DNA of 39,048 nucleotides from an uncultured Oceanospirillaceae bacterium (lineage in GTDB: Bacteria > Pseudomonadota > Gammaproteobacteria > Pseudomonadales > Balneatricaceae). Below are positions 15,395 to 24,230 of this stretch, piece after piece. The DNA is taken from contig CAJXEN010000002.1 in the NCBI GenBank assembly GCA_913052465.1, forward strand, positions 1 through 39,048, given 5' to 3'. The notes beneath the pieces are model-generated. The model was not told the DNA's origin, ran no database searches, and saw nothing but the letters and a program-made list of their open reading frames with translations. Positions within the stretch are counted from its first letter, which is position 1; each line of letters starts with the position of its first letter. Both the position numbers and the translations under genes were made by a program.

Positions 15395-16975
15395 ATGCTC
15401 AATAAATATAATAAAAATGCACAATCGACCCTATTACAGGTCAAAAGTATTACCAAAAAATTTGGCGAATTTTATGCCAATGACACCATTAACCTGTCCA
15501 TAAACGCCGGTAGGGTTCATGCCTTATTAGGTGAGAATGGAGCGGGCAAGTCCACCCTAGTAAAAATGATGTACGGCGCTTTACAACCTACATCTGGCAC
15601 CATCCATTGGCAAGGTAATGAAGTTTCAATTGCTAGCCCTGCTCATGCAAGAGACCTGGGCATAGGCATGGTATTCCAACACTTTTCATTGTTTGAAGCC
15701 CTTACTGTGGTCGAAAACATTAGTCTTGCATTGCCACCAGAGCTACGCCAGGGTGACTTAAGTCACCGCATTGCTGACTTGTCACAAGATTATGGTTTAC
15801 CGCTTAATCCTGCAGCATTAGTAGCCGACTTATCTGTTGGTGAAAGGCAACGTATCGAAATTGTTCGCTGCTTGTTGCAACAGCCCAAACTCCTTATCAT
15901 GGATGAACCTACTGCGGTTCTTACCCCTCAAGAAGCGCAAGCATTATTTGCTACCTTACGCCGTTTAGTCGAAGAGGGTTGTGCTGTGCTTTATATCTCT
16001 CATCGCTTGGAAGAGGTAAAACAAATATGCCATGACGCAACGATTCTGCGCCATGGCAAGTTAGTCGCAGAAGTAGATCCGCAAGAAGAGACTGCTGCAA
16101 CCTTAGCGCAGCTGATGGTAGGTGCTAGTGTGCACAAGGTCAGCCGTGATAATAACGATCAAGTAGGTGACGTTCTACTAGAACTTTCTAACCTCTACCA
16201 AAATTCATCGACGCCGTTTGGAGTAGATCTTGTCGATGTGAATTTGCAAGTTAAAAGTGGGGAGATCTTGGCAGTTGCAGGTATTGCAGGCAATGGCCAG
16301 GGTGAGTTATTTGGGGTGATTTCCGGTGAGGAGTGTAACCCTAATCAAAACGCTATTTCATTACTAGGGCAGGCCGGTGATGGCCTTAATATAAATCAGC
16401 GGCGTTGTTTAGGTGCAGCTTTTGTACCGGAGGAACGAATGGGGCATGGGGCAGTAGAACACTTAAGTTTAACTGATAACATTTTACTTTCTCGCCACGG
16501 TTGTATTGATACACACTCGCCATTAGACCGAGGTTGGTTAGGCATCGACAAAAAGCAGTTAGCTCAGTTAAACCAGGTTATTGGTGCAGATTATGACGTG
16601 CGCAAATCAAAGGAAGACGCTGCAGCTGGTTCATTATCTGGTGGTAATCTACAAAAATTTGTAGTGGGCAGGGAACTCAATCGCAAACCTAAAGTTTTAG
16701 TGATTAATCAGCCAACATGGGGTGTTGATGCGGGTGCTGCGGCTTTAATTCGCCAAGCAGTAATCGATTTATCACGCCAAGGCAGTGCCATTTTAATTAT
16801 TAGCCAAGACCTTGATGAAATTTTTGAGTTAGCCGATACCATTGCAGTAATGTCGCGTGGGCAATTATCGCCTATCTATGCAGCAGGTGATCTAACCCGT
16901 GAGCAGATTGGTTTAATGATGGCTGGGTCTCATGAGCAGTCCGACTTCAACTCTAACCTAGATGCTGGAGCTTAA
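15395..16975 (+). CDS. BMP-type ABC importer, ATP-binding protein with two NBDs
   Basis: Cytoplasmic ATPase of an importer for nucleosides or related small molecules, with two fused nucleotide-binding domains as in RbsA, NupA and YufO. The first domain has Walker A GENGAGKST at 46-54, signature LSVGERQR and Walker B LLIMDEPTAVL. The second has a degenerate P-loop (AGIAGNGQGE), signature LSGGNLQK and NQPTWGVDAGAA in place of Walker B, which is normal for this class. I moved the start to the ATG at 15395 (526 residues) because the longer one lies in the promoter -10; TGGA precedes it. It ends one base before permease 1. Confidence 0.93.
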   Translation: MLNKYNKNAQSTLLQVKSITKKFGEFYANDTINLSINAGRVHALLGENGAGKSTLVKMMYGALQPTSGTIHWQGNEVSIASPAHARDLGIGMVFQHFSLFEALTVVENISLALPPELRQGDLSHRIADLSQDYGLPLNPAALVADLSVGERQRIEIVRCLLQQPKLLIMDEPTAVLTPQEAQALFATLRRLVEEGCAVLYISHRLEEVKQICHDATILRHGKLVAEVDPQEETAATLAQLMVGASVHKVSRDNNDQVGDVLLELSNLYQNSSTPFGVDLVDVNLQVKSGEILAVAGIAGNGQGELFGVISGEECNPNQNAISLLGQAGDGLNINQRRCLGAAFVPEERMGHGAVEHLSLTDNILLSRHGCIDTHSPLDRGWLGIDKKQLAQLNQVIGADYDVRKSKEDAAAGSLSGGNLQKFVVGRELNRKPKVLVINQPTWGVDAGAAALIRQAVIDLSRQGSAILIISQDLDEIFELADTIAVMSRGQLSPIYAAGDLTREQIGLMMAGSHEQSDFNSNLDAGA

Positions 16976-16976
16976 T

Positions 16977-18068
16977 ATGCAGCTGATTTTAGAAAAACGC
17001 GCCCAGGCCTCAGGTTTAATGAATCTATTGTCGCCAGTGCTGGCTATATTACTTACCGTGATTATGGGTGGTTTAATTTTTGCTGCCATGGGTAAACCAC
17101 CCCTTACGGCCTTGTACCTCTACTTTATAGACCCCTTAACTAGTTGGTGGTCAATTGAAGAAGTACTAGTAAAAGCGGGACCATTAATACTCATCGGCGT
17201 GGGATTAGCAGTTTGTTTTAAGGCCAACGTTTGGAATATCGGAGCTGAAGGCCAGTTCACTGCTGGTGCGTTAATGGGCGCTATTATCCCTGTATTGTGG
17301 GGAGAGTGGCAGTCACCTTTTGCACTGGTGGCGATGTTATTTTTAGGTGCGTTAGGTGGTGCGTTATTTGCGTTTATACCTGCTTGGTTAAAAACTCGCT
17401 TTGGTGTTAATGAAATTCTTACTAGCTTGATGCTGGTTTATATTGCTCAGTTACTCTTAGACTGGATGGTACGCGGGCCGTGGAACGACCCCCATGGTTA
17501 TAACTTCCCAAAGTCTGCATCCTTTGAAGGGTGGCATCTTTTACCTATGTGGGGTGATGGCCGAATGCACCTAGGTTTGGTAGTTTCTTTGGTTGCAGCG
17601 TTAGTACTGTTCTGGGTCATGCGTCACACGCTAAAGGGCTTTGAGGTTAATGTTGTTGGCAGTGCTCCTAGAGCTGGCGCTTTTGCAGGTTTTTCACAAA
17701 CTAAAATGGTTTGGTTCTGTTTTGCACTTTCTGGTGGCCTTGCAGGCCTAGCTGGCCTAATTGAAGTAGCAGGCCCTGTGGGGCAACTACAACCCAATAT
17801 TTCACCTAATTATGGCTTTACCGCTATTATTGTGGCTTTCTTGGGGCGTTTAAACCCAATTGGTGTCATCTTTGCTGGTCTTTTACTGGCCATTAGCTAC
17901 ATTGGTGGTGAAGGTGTGCAAATAGAATTAGGTATTTCTGACAAAACTACACAGGTGTTTCAGGGTATGTTGTTATTCTTTATTCTGATGTGCGATACGT
18001 TAATTTTATATCGTCTTAAATGGATCAGTACTCAATCTAGTCAGCAAGCTATAGGTGACCCATCATGA
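16977..18068 (+). CDS. BMP-type ABC importer permease 1
   Basis: Integral membrane subunit of 363 residues with about nine hydrophobic segments. NVWNIGAEGQFTAGALMGA and RFGVNEILTSLMLVYIA are conserved in the BPD_transp_2 family (sugar/nucleoside permeases). A longer frame begins at ATG 16962 within the ATPase gene, but GGAG sits 6 bases before ATG 16977, which I take as the start. The stop overlaps the start of permease 2 by four bases (ATGA), so the two are translationally coupled and probably form a heterodimeric pore. Confidence 0.92.
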   Translation: MQLILEKRAQASGLMNLLSPVLAILLTVIMGGLIFAAMGKPPLTALYLYFIDPLTSWWSIEEVLVKAGPLILIGVGLAVCFKANVWNIGAEGQFTAGALMGAIIPVLWGEWQSPFALVAMLFLGALGGALFAFIPAWLKTRFGVNEILTSLMLVYIAQLLLDWMVRGPWNDPHGYNFPKSASFEGWHLLPMWGDGRMHLGLVVSLVAALVLFWVMRHTLKGFEVNVVGSAPRAGAFAGFSQTKMVWFCFALSGGLAGLAGLIEVAGPVGQLQPNISPNYGFTAIIVAFLGRLNPIGVIFAGLLLAISYIGGEGVQIELGISDKTTQVFQGMLLFFILMCDTLILYRLKWISTQSSQQAIGDPS

Positions 18069-18985
18069 GCCCATATGAAGCAATACTTTTAACCATCATT
18101 ACCGCTTCGACACCTTTATTATTAGCAGCCATCGGTGAACTAGTAGTGGAGCGTTCTGGGGTGCTTAATCTTGGTATTGAGGGCATGATGGTGATGGGAG
18201 CAGTGTGTGGCTTTGCAGCAGCCCATGTCACAGGTTCTGCTTGGTTAGGGGTATTAGCAGCAACCTTTGCAGGCATCGCTACATCTTTATTATTCGGACT
18301 ACTCACGCAAACCTTAATTACTAATCAGGTGGCAACGGGTTTGGCAATTACTTTATTAGGCTTAGGACTTTCTGGTTTAATTGGTAGCGGATTTGTAGGT
18401 TTACCCGGTGTTAAGTTAGCCAATGTGTCTATTCCGTGGTTGTCTGATTTACCTTATGTGGGTCGATTAATTTTTGGCCAAGACCCGTTAGTTTATATTT
18501 CTATCGTGTTAACTGTTGGTGTGGCTTATGTGCTTAACAACACCCGTGTGGGTTTAATTATCCGTGCAGTCGGCCAAAACCATCATTCTGCTCACGCGTT
18601 AGGTTATCGTGTAGTGGCGGTTCGTTATGCTTGCATTGCCTTTGGAGGTGCTACGTCAGGCCTAGCTGGGGCCTATTTATCTTTGGTCTATACTCCACAG
18701 TGGATAGAAAACATGACTGCTGGTAGGGGCTGGATTGCACTGGCATTAGTGGTATTCTCTACTTGGTTACCTGAACGCTTAGCCGCAGGAGCCTATTTAT
18801 TTGGTGGTGTGTGGATATTAGGACTCTATGCACAGGGTATGGGTATAGGGATTCCGTCGCAGCTGTTATCTGCCTTGCCATACATCGCTACTATTTTGGC
18901 GTTGGTTATTATTTCCACTAATCGACGTTTATCTGTAATCAATACCCCAGCCTCTTTAGGGCAAGGGTTTGTACCTGATCGTTAA
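18065..18985 (+). CDS. BMP-type ABC importer permease 2
   Basis: Second permease of the importer, 306 residues, with about eight to nine membrane segments. ELVVERSGVLNLGIEGMMVMGA near the N-terminus and AVGQNHHSAHALGYRV, a cytoplasmic coupling loop, mark the BPD_transp_2 family. It has no long N-terminal extension, unlike permease 1. It overlaps the preceding gene by 4 bases. A short perfect inverted repeat covers its stop codon, and the binding-protein gene begins 70 bases later. Confidence 0.92.
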   Translation: MSPYEAILLTIITASTPLLLAAIGELVVERSGVLNLGIEGMMVMGAVCGFAAAHVTGSAWLGVLAATFAGIATSLLFGLLTQTLITNQVATGLAITLLGLGLSGLIGSGFVGLPGVKLANVSIPWLSDLPYVGRLIFGQDPLVYISIVLTVGVAYVLNNTRVGLIIRAVGQNHHSAHALGYRVVAVRYACIAFGGATSGLAGAYLSLVYTPQWIENMTAGRGWIALALVVFSTWLPERLAAGAYLFGGVWILGLYAQGMGIGIPSQLLSALPYIATILALVIISTNRRLSVINTPASLGQGFVPDR

Positions 18986-18996
18986 GCCTGGCTTAA
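18982..18996 (+). repeat. inverted repeat at the permease 2 stop
   Basis: TTAAGCC-T-GGCTTAA, two perfect 7-bp arms, overlaps the stop codon in the widest gap of the importer operon. No T-run follows. It could protect or process the mRNA so that the binding protein is made in excess, a common need in ABC importers (inference). Confidence 0.5.
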
Positions 18997-19055
18997 GGTC
19001 AATATTGCTGTAACATTTTAATAATATGTCATTACAAATGATGAGGAGAAGTTTT

Positions 19056-20120
19056 ATGAAGAAGTTGCTCACAGCTGCAGCCAGCATTGCACTGGTCTCA
19101 GCACTATCCATTTCTGCCGTTGCTGCAGATAAGCTCAAGGTTGGTTTCATCTACATTGGACCTCCTGGTGACCATGGTTGGACTTACCAGCATGACCAAG
19201 GTCGCCAAGCAATTGATACTCGTTTTGGTGATCAAGTAGAAACGGTATTTGTTGAAAATGTTCCTGAGGGACCAGATGCTGAACGTACCATTACTCGTTT
19301 AGCCCGCCAAGGTGCTGGCTTAATTTTTACTACATCATTCGGCTACATGGACCCCACATTAAAAGTGGCTGCCAAGTTCCCAGATGTTAAGTTTGAACAC
19401 GCCACTGGTTACAAGCGCACAGATAACGTTTCAACCTACTCGTCACGTTTTTATGAAGGCCGTTACGTCATTGGTCAGATTGCTGCTAAAACATCCAAAA
19501 CTGGCGTAGCGGGTTATATTGGTTCTTTTCCTATACCCGAGGTAGTGCGCGGTATTAATGCCTTCTTGTTAGGTGCTCAGACTGTTAATCCAGACTTTAA
19601 ACTTAAAGTAGTATGGGTTAACTCTTGGTTTGACCCTGGCCGTGAAGCTGATGCTGCTAAAGTGTTAATCAGCCAAGGCGCTGATATTATTACCCAGCAC
19701 ACCGATTCTACAGCCGCAGTACAAGTTGCAGAAGAGCAGGGTGTCAATGCGTTTGGTCAAGCTTCAGATATGGCTGCATTTGCACCTAATGCTTTGCTAA
19801 CCTCCATCATTGATAACTGGGCTGACTATTATATTGCTCGTACACAAGCGGTATTAGACGGTTCTTGGGTGAGCACAGACACCTTTGGTGGCATGGATGC
19901 CAACATGGTTAATATTGGCCCATTCATCAACATGCCTGCTGATGTTAAAGCTGAGGCAGAGGCAACAGTAGCTGCTATCATATCTGGTAAACTACACCCG
20001 TTTGCTGGACCTATATATAAGCAAGATGGTTCATTAGCCGCTGCTGCAGGCGAGACCATTGATCTTGGTACTCTATTGGGTATGGATTGGTATGTTCAGG
20101 GCGTTGACGACAAACTGTAA
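19056..20120 (+). CDS. BMP-family substrate-binding protein
   Basis: Periplasmic binding protein of 354 residues for the adjacent importer. A Sec signal peptide is clear: MKKLL, a hydrophobic stretch to about residue 22, then AVA-A cleavage before DKLKVGF. There is no lipobox, so it is soluble rather than a PnrA-type lipoprotein. FIYIGPPGDHGWTYQHDQGR and LIFTTSFGYMDP are typical of the proteobacterial BMP group. The frame opens at 19026, but GAGGAG lies before the ATG at 19056 and the signal peptide starts there. Purine nucleosides are the known ligands of the family; the actual substrate is not proved by sequence. Confidence 0.93.
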   Translation: MKKLLTAAASIALVSALSISAVAADKLKVGFIYIGPPGDHGWTYQHDQGRQAIDTRFGDQVETVFVENVPEGPDAERTITRLARQGAGLIFTTSFGYMDPTLKVAAKFPDVKFEHATGYKRTDNVSTYSSRFYEGRYVIGQIAAKTSKTGVAGYIGSFPIPEVVRGINAFLLGAQTVNPDFKLKVVWVNSWFDPGREADAAKVLISQGADIITQHTDSTAAVQVAEEQGVNAFGQASDMAAFAPNALLTSIIDNWADYYIARTQAVLDGSWVSTDTFGGMDANMVNIGPFINMPADVKAEAEATVAAIISGKLHPFAGPIYKQDGSLAAAAGETIDLGTLLGMDWYVQGVDDKL

Positions 20121-20132
20121 ATTAGTTTGGTA

Positions 20133-20154
20133 ACAACCTTGCTAGTTGGTTTTT
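20133..20154 (+). terminator. weak terminator after the importer operon
   Basis: AACAAC (20133-20138) pairs imperfectly with GTTGGTT, followed by a T-run (to 20154). It lies between the convergent BMP and mltD genes. The stem is short and AT-rich. Confidence 0.35.
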
Positions 20155-20172
20155 ATGCTCTTAGCTTTATTG

Positions 20173-22020
20173 CTATTGCTTAAGTTTGGTAACGTTAACA
20201 AAGAGGCTTAACTGCTGACCTGGTTGAAGGTATTTCTTAAGTGATTGGTTCCACTTTTGAATATCGTTAACAGTCACGCTAAATCGATGGGCAATAGCCG
20301 ATAAGTTATCACCAGAACGAACCTTATAGGTGAGCTTTTTAACGACATTACGCTGGGTCTTAGCAGGGAGTTTATTACCACTACTACGTGGCCAGATGTT
20401 GAGCTGGTCACCAATCTGCAACACTGATTTAGTACCCAATTTATTCCAGCTTGCGATCTGTGCAATACTGACCTTATACTTTTTAGCGATTTTCCAAAGG
20501 CTGTCACCACTTTTAATCTTATACTCAATACGCTGTCCTGCTTGAGTTTGAGTAATTCTTTGCTGTCTATTAATTACCCGCTGAGCCGCACTTAAAGTGT
20601 AAGCAGCTGCATCCTTGCTGGCAATAGGGATCATTAAGGTTTTACCCGCTCTAATCATATGGCCATCTATATTGTTAATAGTACGTAATAGATCAACGCT
20701 CACATGATACTGATTAGCAAGCGCCAATAAGCTATCACCTGAAACTATTTTATACCTTTCCCACGCCACTCTTTTACTTGATGGCAGGTCTAATAGACTA
20801 GCTTTGAAAGTTTCTAAATGAGCAATAGGAATAAGGAGGTTGTGCGGGCCTTGGGGGTCTGTGGCCCATTGATTAAAAGCAGGGTTCAATCGATACATTT
20901 CATCGGTGGTAATGTTGGCCATTTCTGCAGCTTGAGCTAAGTCAATCTGAGATCCGATACTTACCGACTTAAAATAGGCTTCATCAGCAATACTATTTAG
21001 ACTATCTGTGCCCGCCTGCTCAGCAATAACGCGTGCTACAGCCAACAATTTAGGCACATAATTCATGGTTTCTTGAGGCAGGTCTAACGACCAAAAATCT
21101 GTAGGCTTACCAGCCTTTCTGTTGCGTTTAATGGCCTTCAGCACAGTACCTTGGCCACCATTATACGAGGCAATGGCAAGTAACCAGTCGCCATCAAACA
21201 TTTTGTGCAACATTAATAAATATTTATGAGCAGCATTGGTAGACGCAACAATATCTCGACGACCGTCATACCACCAGTTCTGTTTTAGGTCAAAAGCAAG
21301 ACCTGTGTTGGGGATAAATTGCCATGCACCAGATGCACGTCCAGATGAATAGGCAAAGGGGTCAAAACCACTCTCTATAATCGGTAGCAATGCTATTTCT
21401 GCTGGCAGCGATTGATCTAAAGCTTCGTGTAACATGAAATGATAGTAACGGTTTGCCCGGGTAGTGACACGGCGCATATATTCTGTGTGTTTGTTGTACC
21501 ATTTGTAATACTTATCAATACGAGCGTTCTCAACACGACCTAAGCCGTAATTGGCCACAGTAAGTTGCCAAAGGTCTAGTTTCGCGATTGGCTCTGGAAT
21601 AGCTTCGATCGTTATGTCTAAAGTGATGTTTTGGTCAACGTTTTGGTACGCTTCTGCTAGTAAATCAGCGGCCGTGGAAGTACTAGCCTCTGAGTCTAGT
21701 TCAGACCAACCGAGAGAATTGTTATTTGTAATGTTTTCAACAATGGCTTCAGCCGACAGGTACGGTTCTGCTTCTGAATTATAGCGAATCTCATTAAATA
21801 CTAGAGCTTCTTGTGGCGTGTCTACTACTTCATCTAAATCATCAACCGGAATAATTACCTTAGCCATGGTTGAATTGATGGCATCTTTTTTAGACAGCTG
21901 AGGTTGTAAAGGCGTTGTTTGGCATGCGCTAAGAAATAAAACTAAGGCAAGTAAACACGTCGACTTAAGGGCATCTTTAGAGATGTGGTGTACAAAATTT
22001 CGTGTCAAAATAATAATCAC
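20173..22020 (-). CDS. mltD: membrane-bound lytic transglycosylase D
   Basis: Outer-membrane lipoprotein that cleaves murein glycan strands. The N-terminus is a lipoprotein signal with lipobox LSAC (C33). After a polar, acidic linker (about 35-140) comes the SLT domain with catalytic E216 (LLPIIESGFDP), SGRASGAWQFIP and ASYNGGQG. The C-terminal part has three LysM repeats (YKIVSGDSL, YKIKSGDSL, YKVRSGDNL); E. coli MltD has fewer. The start is GTG without a good ribosome-binding site; it is the only in-frame start that keeps the signal peptide's basic n-region. The 615-residue length is large for the family. It follows gloB on the same strand, as in E. coli. Confidence 0.93.
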   Translation of the reverse strand: MIIILTRNFVHHISKDALKSTCLLALVLFLSACQTTPLQPQLSKKDAINSTMAKVIIPVDDLDEVVDTPQEALVFNEIRYNSEAEPYLSAEAIVENITNNNSLGWSELDSEASTSTAADLLAEAYQNVDQNITLDITIEAIPEPIAKLDLWQLTVANYGLGRVENARIDKYYKWYNKHTEYMRRVTTRANRYYHFMLHEALDQSLPAEIALLPIIESGFDPFAYSSGRASGAWQFIPNTGLAFDLKQNWWYDGRRDIVASTNAAHKYLLMLHKMFDGDWLLAIASYNGGQGTVLKAIKRNRKAGKPTDFWSLDLPQETMNYVPKLLAVARVIAEQAGTDSLNSIADEAYFKSVSIGSQIDLAQAAEMANITTDEMYRLNPAFNQWATDPQGPHNLLIPIAHLETFKASLLDLPSSKRVAWERYKIVSGDSLLALANQYHVSVDLLRTINNIDGHMIRAGKTLMIPIASKDAAAYTLSAAQRVINRQQRITQTQAGQRIEYKIKSGDSLWKIAKKYKVSIAQIASWNKLGTKSVLQIGDQLNIWPRSSGNKLPAKTQRNVVKKLTYKVRSGDNLSAIAHRFSVTVNDIQKWNQSLKKYLQPGQQLSLFVNVTKLKQ

Positions 22021-22044
22021 AATTTAAAGTTCAAAAGGTCGCTA

Positions 22045-22072
22045 ATTTTAGCAGGACAGGCACATAGTTCAA
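22045..22072 (-). promoter_or_regulatory. sigma-70 promoter of mltD
   Basis: On the minus strand TTGAAC (22067-22072), a 16-base spacer and TAAAAT (22045-22050) lie 25 bases before the mltD GTG. The leader would be about 18 bases. Confidence 0.55.
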
Positions 22073-22124
22073 TATAGAACCTTAAGTCTTCTTATAGTTC
22101 CTTAGTTTTTATCACTATTAACGA

Positions 22125-22916
22125 TTAAAAACTGTTTTTCCATTCCCTCAGTGCCGCAAAAACCTCACTAGACTGTGGCAATTCCCTACGCTTAAAGCTT
22201 TCTGCACTAGCAATTACAGCCCTATCATGGGTGCGTACAAAAGGGTTGATGGCCAATTCTTGAGCCAAGCGCGTGGGTAATGTAACTTCATTCTCTGCAC
22301 GAATTTCTTGACACATTTCTTGAGCTAACTTTAAGGCCCCATTGTCTCCGTCCACTACCATAGCAAATTTTAAATTGGCTAAACTATATTCATGTGTGGG
22401 ATAGGCTTTAGTCATGGCAGGTAATGCCATGATTTTGTTAAGAGACTGATGCATTTGGTGATCTGTCCCTTCGAACACACGACCACAACCTGCCAAAAAT
22501 AAAGTGTCTCCACAAAACAGCAGCCCTTGCTGGTCATTATAATAGGCAATGTGATCAAGAGTATGGCCCGGAATTTCTATGACGTTAAAAGTAAAACCTA
22601 ATACATCTAAAGTGTCGTCTTCTTTTACCTGGTGGGTGACTCCCTTGTAAGGGCTGCTAACTGGACCATAAATAGGTAAATTGCCAAAATGATTAACTAG
22701 TTCCGCGATACCACCCGTGTGGTCAGCGTGATGGTGGGTCACCAATATAGCACAAAGGTTTTTTTGTGTTCTTGATGAGTGGTTAATAACAACCTGTGCG
22801 TCACCAGGGTCTACCACTATAAAAGAATCAGATTGTACATCTTCGATAGACCAAATGTAGTTATCATCAAAAGCTGGAAGTGGCGTGATGATTAGATTGG
22901 AAGCTGTTGTCTGCAT
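22125..22916 (-). CDS. gloB: hydroxyacylglutathione hydrolase (glyoxalase II)
   Basis: Metallo-beta-lactamase-fold enzyme that hydrolyses S-lactoylglutathione to lactate and glutathione, the second step of methylglyoxal detoxification. The metal-binding motif is THHHADHTGG, with further ligands in IPGHTLDHIAYY, FCGDTLFLAGCGR and YPTHEYSLANL. The C-terminal LPQS-EVFAALREWKN is the glutathione-binding domain end. I place the start at MQTTASN (263 residues, normal for GloB); a longer frame from 22946 adds ten residues without a ribosome-binding site. It lies upstream of mltD and divergent from the methyltransferase gene, the conserved arrangement. Confidence 0.94.
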   Translation of the reverse strand: MQTTASNLIITPLPAFDDNYIWSIEDVQSDSFIVVDPGDAQVVINHSSRTQKNLCAILVTHHHADHTGGIAELVNHFGNLPIYGPVSSPYKGVTHQVKEDDTLDVLGFTFNVIEIPGHTLDHIAYYNDQQGLLFCGDTLFLAGCGRVFEGTDHQMHQSLNKIMALPAMTKAYPTHEYSLANLKFAMVVDGDNGALKLAQEMCQEIRAENEVTLPTRLAQELAINPFVRTHDRAVIASAESFKRRELPQSSEVFAALREWKNSF

Positions 22917-22989
22917 AATATGAACTTTCTCAGATCTAGGTTTCATAACGCAGGGTAGCGGTGCTGGCTAAATTACGCAAGCAAGGCAG

Positions 22990-23007
22990 ATAATAATGCC
23001 TTATTAT
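22990..23007. promoter_or_regulatory. palindrome and -10-like box before the methyltransferase
   Basis: ATAATAA-TGCC-TTATTAT has 7-bp arms and ends 5 bases before the ATG of the next gene. Its right arm contains TATTAT, a fair -10 hexamer placed so that transcription would begin at or beside the ATG. It may be an operator or part of a leaderless promoter. Confidence 0.4.
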
Positions 23008-23012
23008 AGACC

Positions 23013-23768
23013 ATGACTGAACATACCCACTTACAATCCTACCAGTTTGAAGAACAACAATTCGCTGCTTGGTTAAAGACTGAAAAAGGGGCCTCATTTA
23101 TGGCCCAGGAGCAACAACAGCTGGCTTTTTTGATGCCTAGAGCATTTGGACATTACAGTGTCTATTTGGGGCTCAATGCCAAACTTACTTCGAGCTTTGA
23201 AAGCCCCATAAAAAGGGCTATGGCGTTAACGGCAAACCTTCAGTTGGAGGGCCATGCAGTAATGGATCCACACCAATTACCACTCGCCAACGAAGCCATA
23301 GACCTAGTTGTACTGCAGCACGTTTTAGATATGAGCGACAACCCTCATCAAACCCTTCGCGAAGCTGCACGAGTCATTAACTCTGGAGGTCGTCTTGTGA
23401 TCACCGGTTTTAACCCTTTCAGCTTATGGGGCTTATGGCGACAACTCAGGCTCAAGCGCGGAGTACCATGGCGTGTAAACTTCTTAGCTCAAAGTAGGCT
23501 TAAAGACTGGCTTACGCTACTCAATTTTGGTGACTTTGATATCAAGCCTGTATATGATTGCTCACCCGCTAAGTGGAAGACTAATCCTTGGCTCACCTGC
23601 TTCTTAAACCCGTTGGGCTCTGGTTATGTTTTATCTGCAGTAAAGCAAGAGACACGGGTACATTTACTTAAAACACATTGGCGTAACAGAATGATCAAGC
23701 CAAGCTTTGGCTTAGCTGGAGCAACAAGGCAACCCAGCCAAAATAAACAATGTTTGGAGACTAATTGA
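23013..23768 (+). CDS. class I SAM-dependent methyltransferase (YafS-like)
   Basis: The 251-residue protein contains the Methyltransf_11 core: LPLANEAIDLVVLQHVLDM (motif II region), then LREAARVINSGGRLVITGFNPFS. Motif I is degenerate, since the usual GxGxG is replaced by FGHYSVYLGL near residue 46, which is also seen in proteins at this locus. The substrate is unknown. It lies between gloB and rnhA exactly as yafS does in E. coli. No ribosome-binding site precedes the ATG. Its TGA stop abuts the rnhA start codon. Confidence 0.85.
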   Translation: MTEHTHLQSYQFEEQQFAAWLKTEKGASFMAQEQQQLAFLMPRAFGHYSVYLGLNAKLTSSFESPIKRAMALTANLQLEGHAVMDPHQLPLANEAIDLVVLQHVLDMSDNPHQTLREAARVINSGGRLVITGFNPFSLWGLWRQLRLKRGVPWRVNFLAQSRLKDWLTLLNFGDFDIKPVYDCSPAKWKTNPWLTCFLNPLGSGYVLSAVKQETRVHLLKTHWRNRMIKPSFGLAGATRQPSQNKQCLETN

Positions 23769-24212
23769 TTGACCACAGATAATGTTGAGTTATTTACCGA
23801 TGGTGCATGTAAAGGTAACCCTGGCCCTGGAGGTTGGGGGGTATTGATACGTTTTAAAAATCAAGAAAAACGGTTGCATGGCGGTGAACCATTAACTACT
23901 AATAATAGAATGGAGCTGATGGCGGCTATCAAGGGTCTAGAGGCATTAACGCGTCCATGCAAGGTAGATCTAACCACCGATTCGCAATATGTTCGTAAAG
24001 GTATTACTGAGTGGATTTTTAATTGGCGTAAAAACAACTGGCGTACAGCTGCTAAAAAACCTGTGAAAAATGCTGATCTTTGGCAGATGTTAGATCTGGC
24101 TGTGCAACCCCATGAGGTACAATGGCACTGGGTTAAAGGACATAGTGGCCATGTGGAAAACGAAATTGCTGATGACCTTGCCAATCTCGGTGCAGCACAA
24201 CATACGGCATAA
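23769..24212 (+). CDS. rnhA: ribonuclease HI
   Basis: Degrades the RNA strand of RNA-DNA hybrids. The 147-residue protein has all catalytic residues: D11 ([16 protein letters not shown]), E49 ([10 protein letters not shown]), D71 (TTDSQYV) and D135 (NEIADDLA), plus H125 in KGHSGH. The only fitting start is a rare TTG directly after the methyltransferase stop; GGAG lies 9 bases upstream and no in-frame ATG exists before the first motif. The weak codon may keep RNase HI low. dnaQ follows on the same strand, whereas in E. coli rnhA and dnaQ are divergent. Confidence 0.96.
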   Translation: MTTDNVELFTDGACKGNPGPGGWGVLIRFKNQEKRLHGGEPLTTNNRMELMAAIKGLEALTRPCKVDLTTDSQYVRKGITEWIFNWRKNNWRTAAKKPVKNADLWQMLDLAVQPHEVQWHWVKGHSGHVENEIADDLANLGAAQHTA

Positions 24213-24230
24213 GCTACACAGGAATAAATT

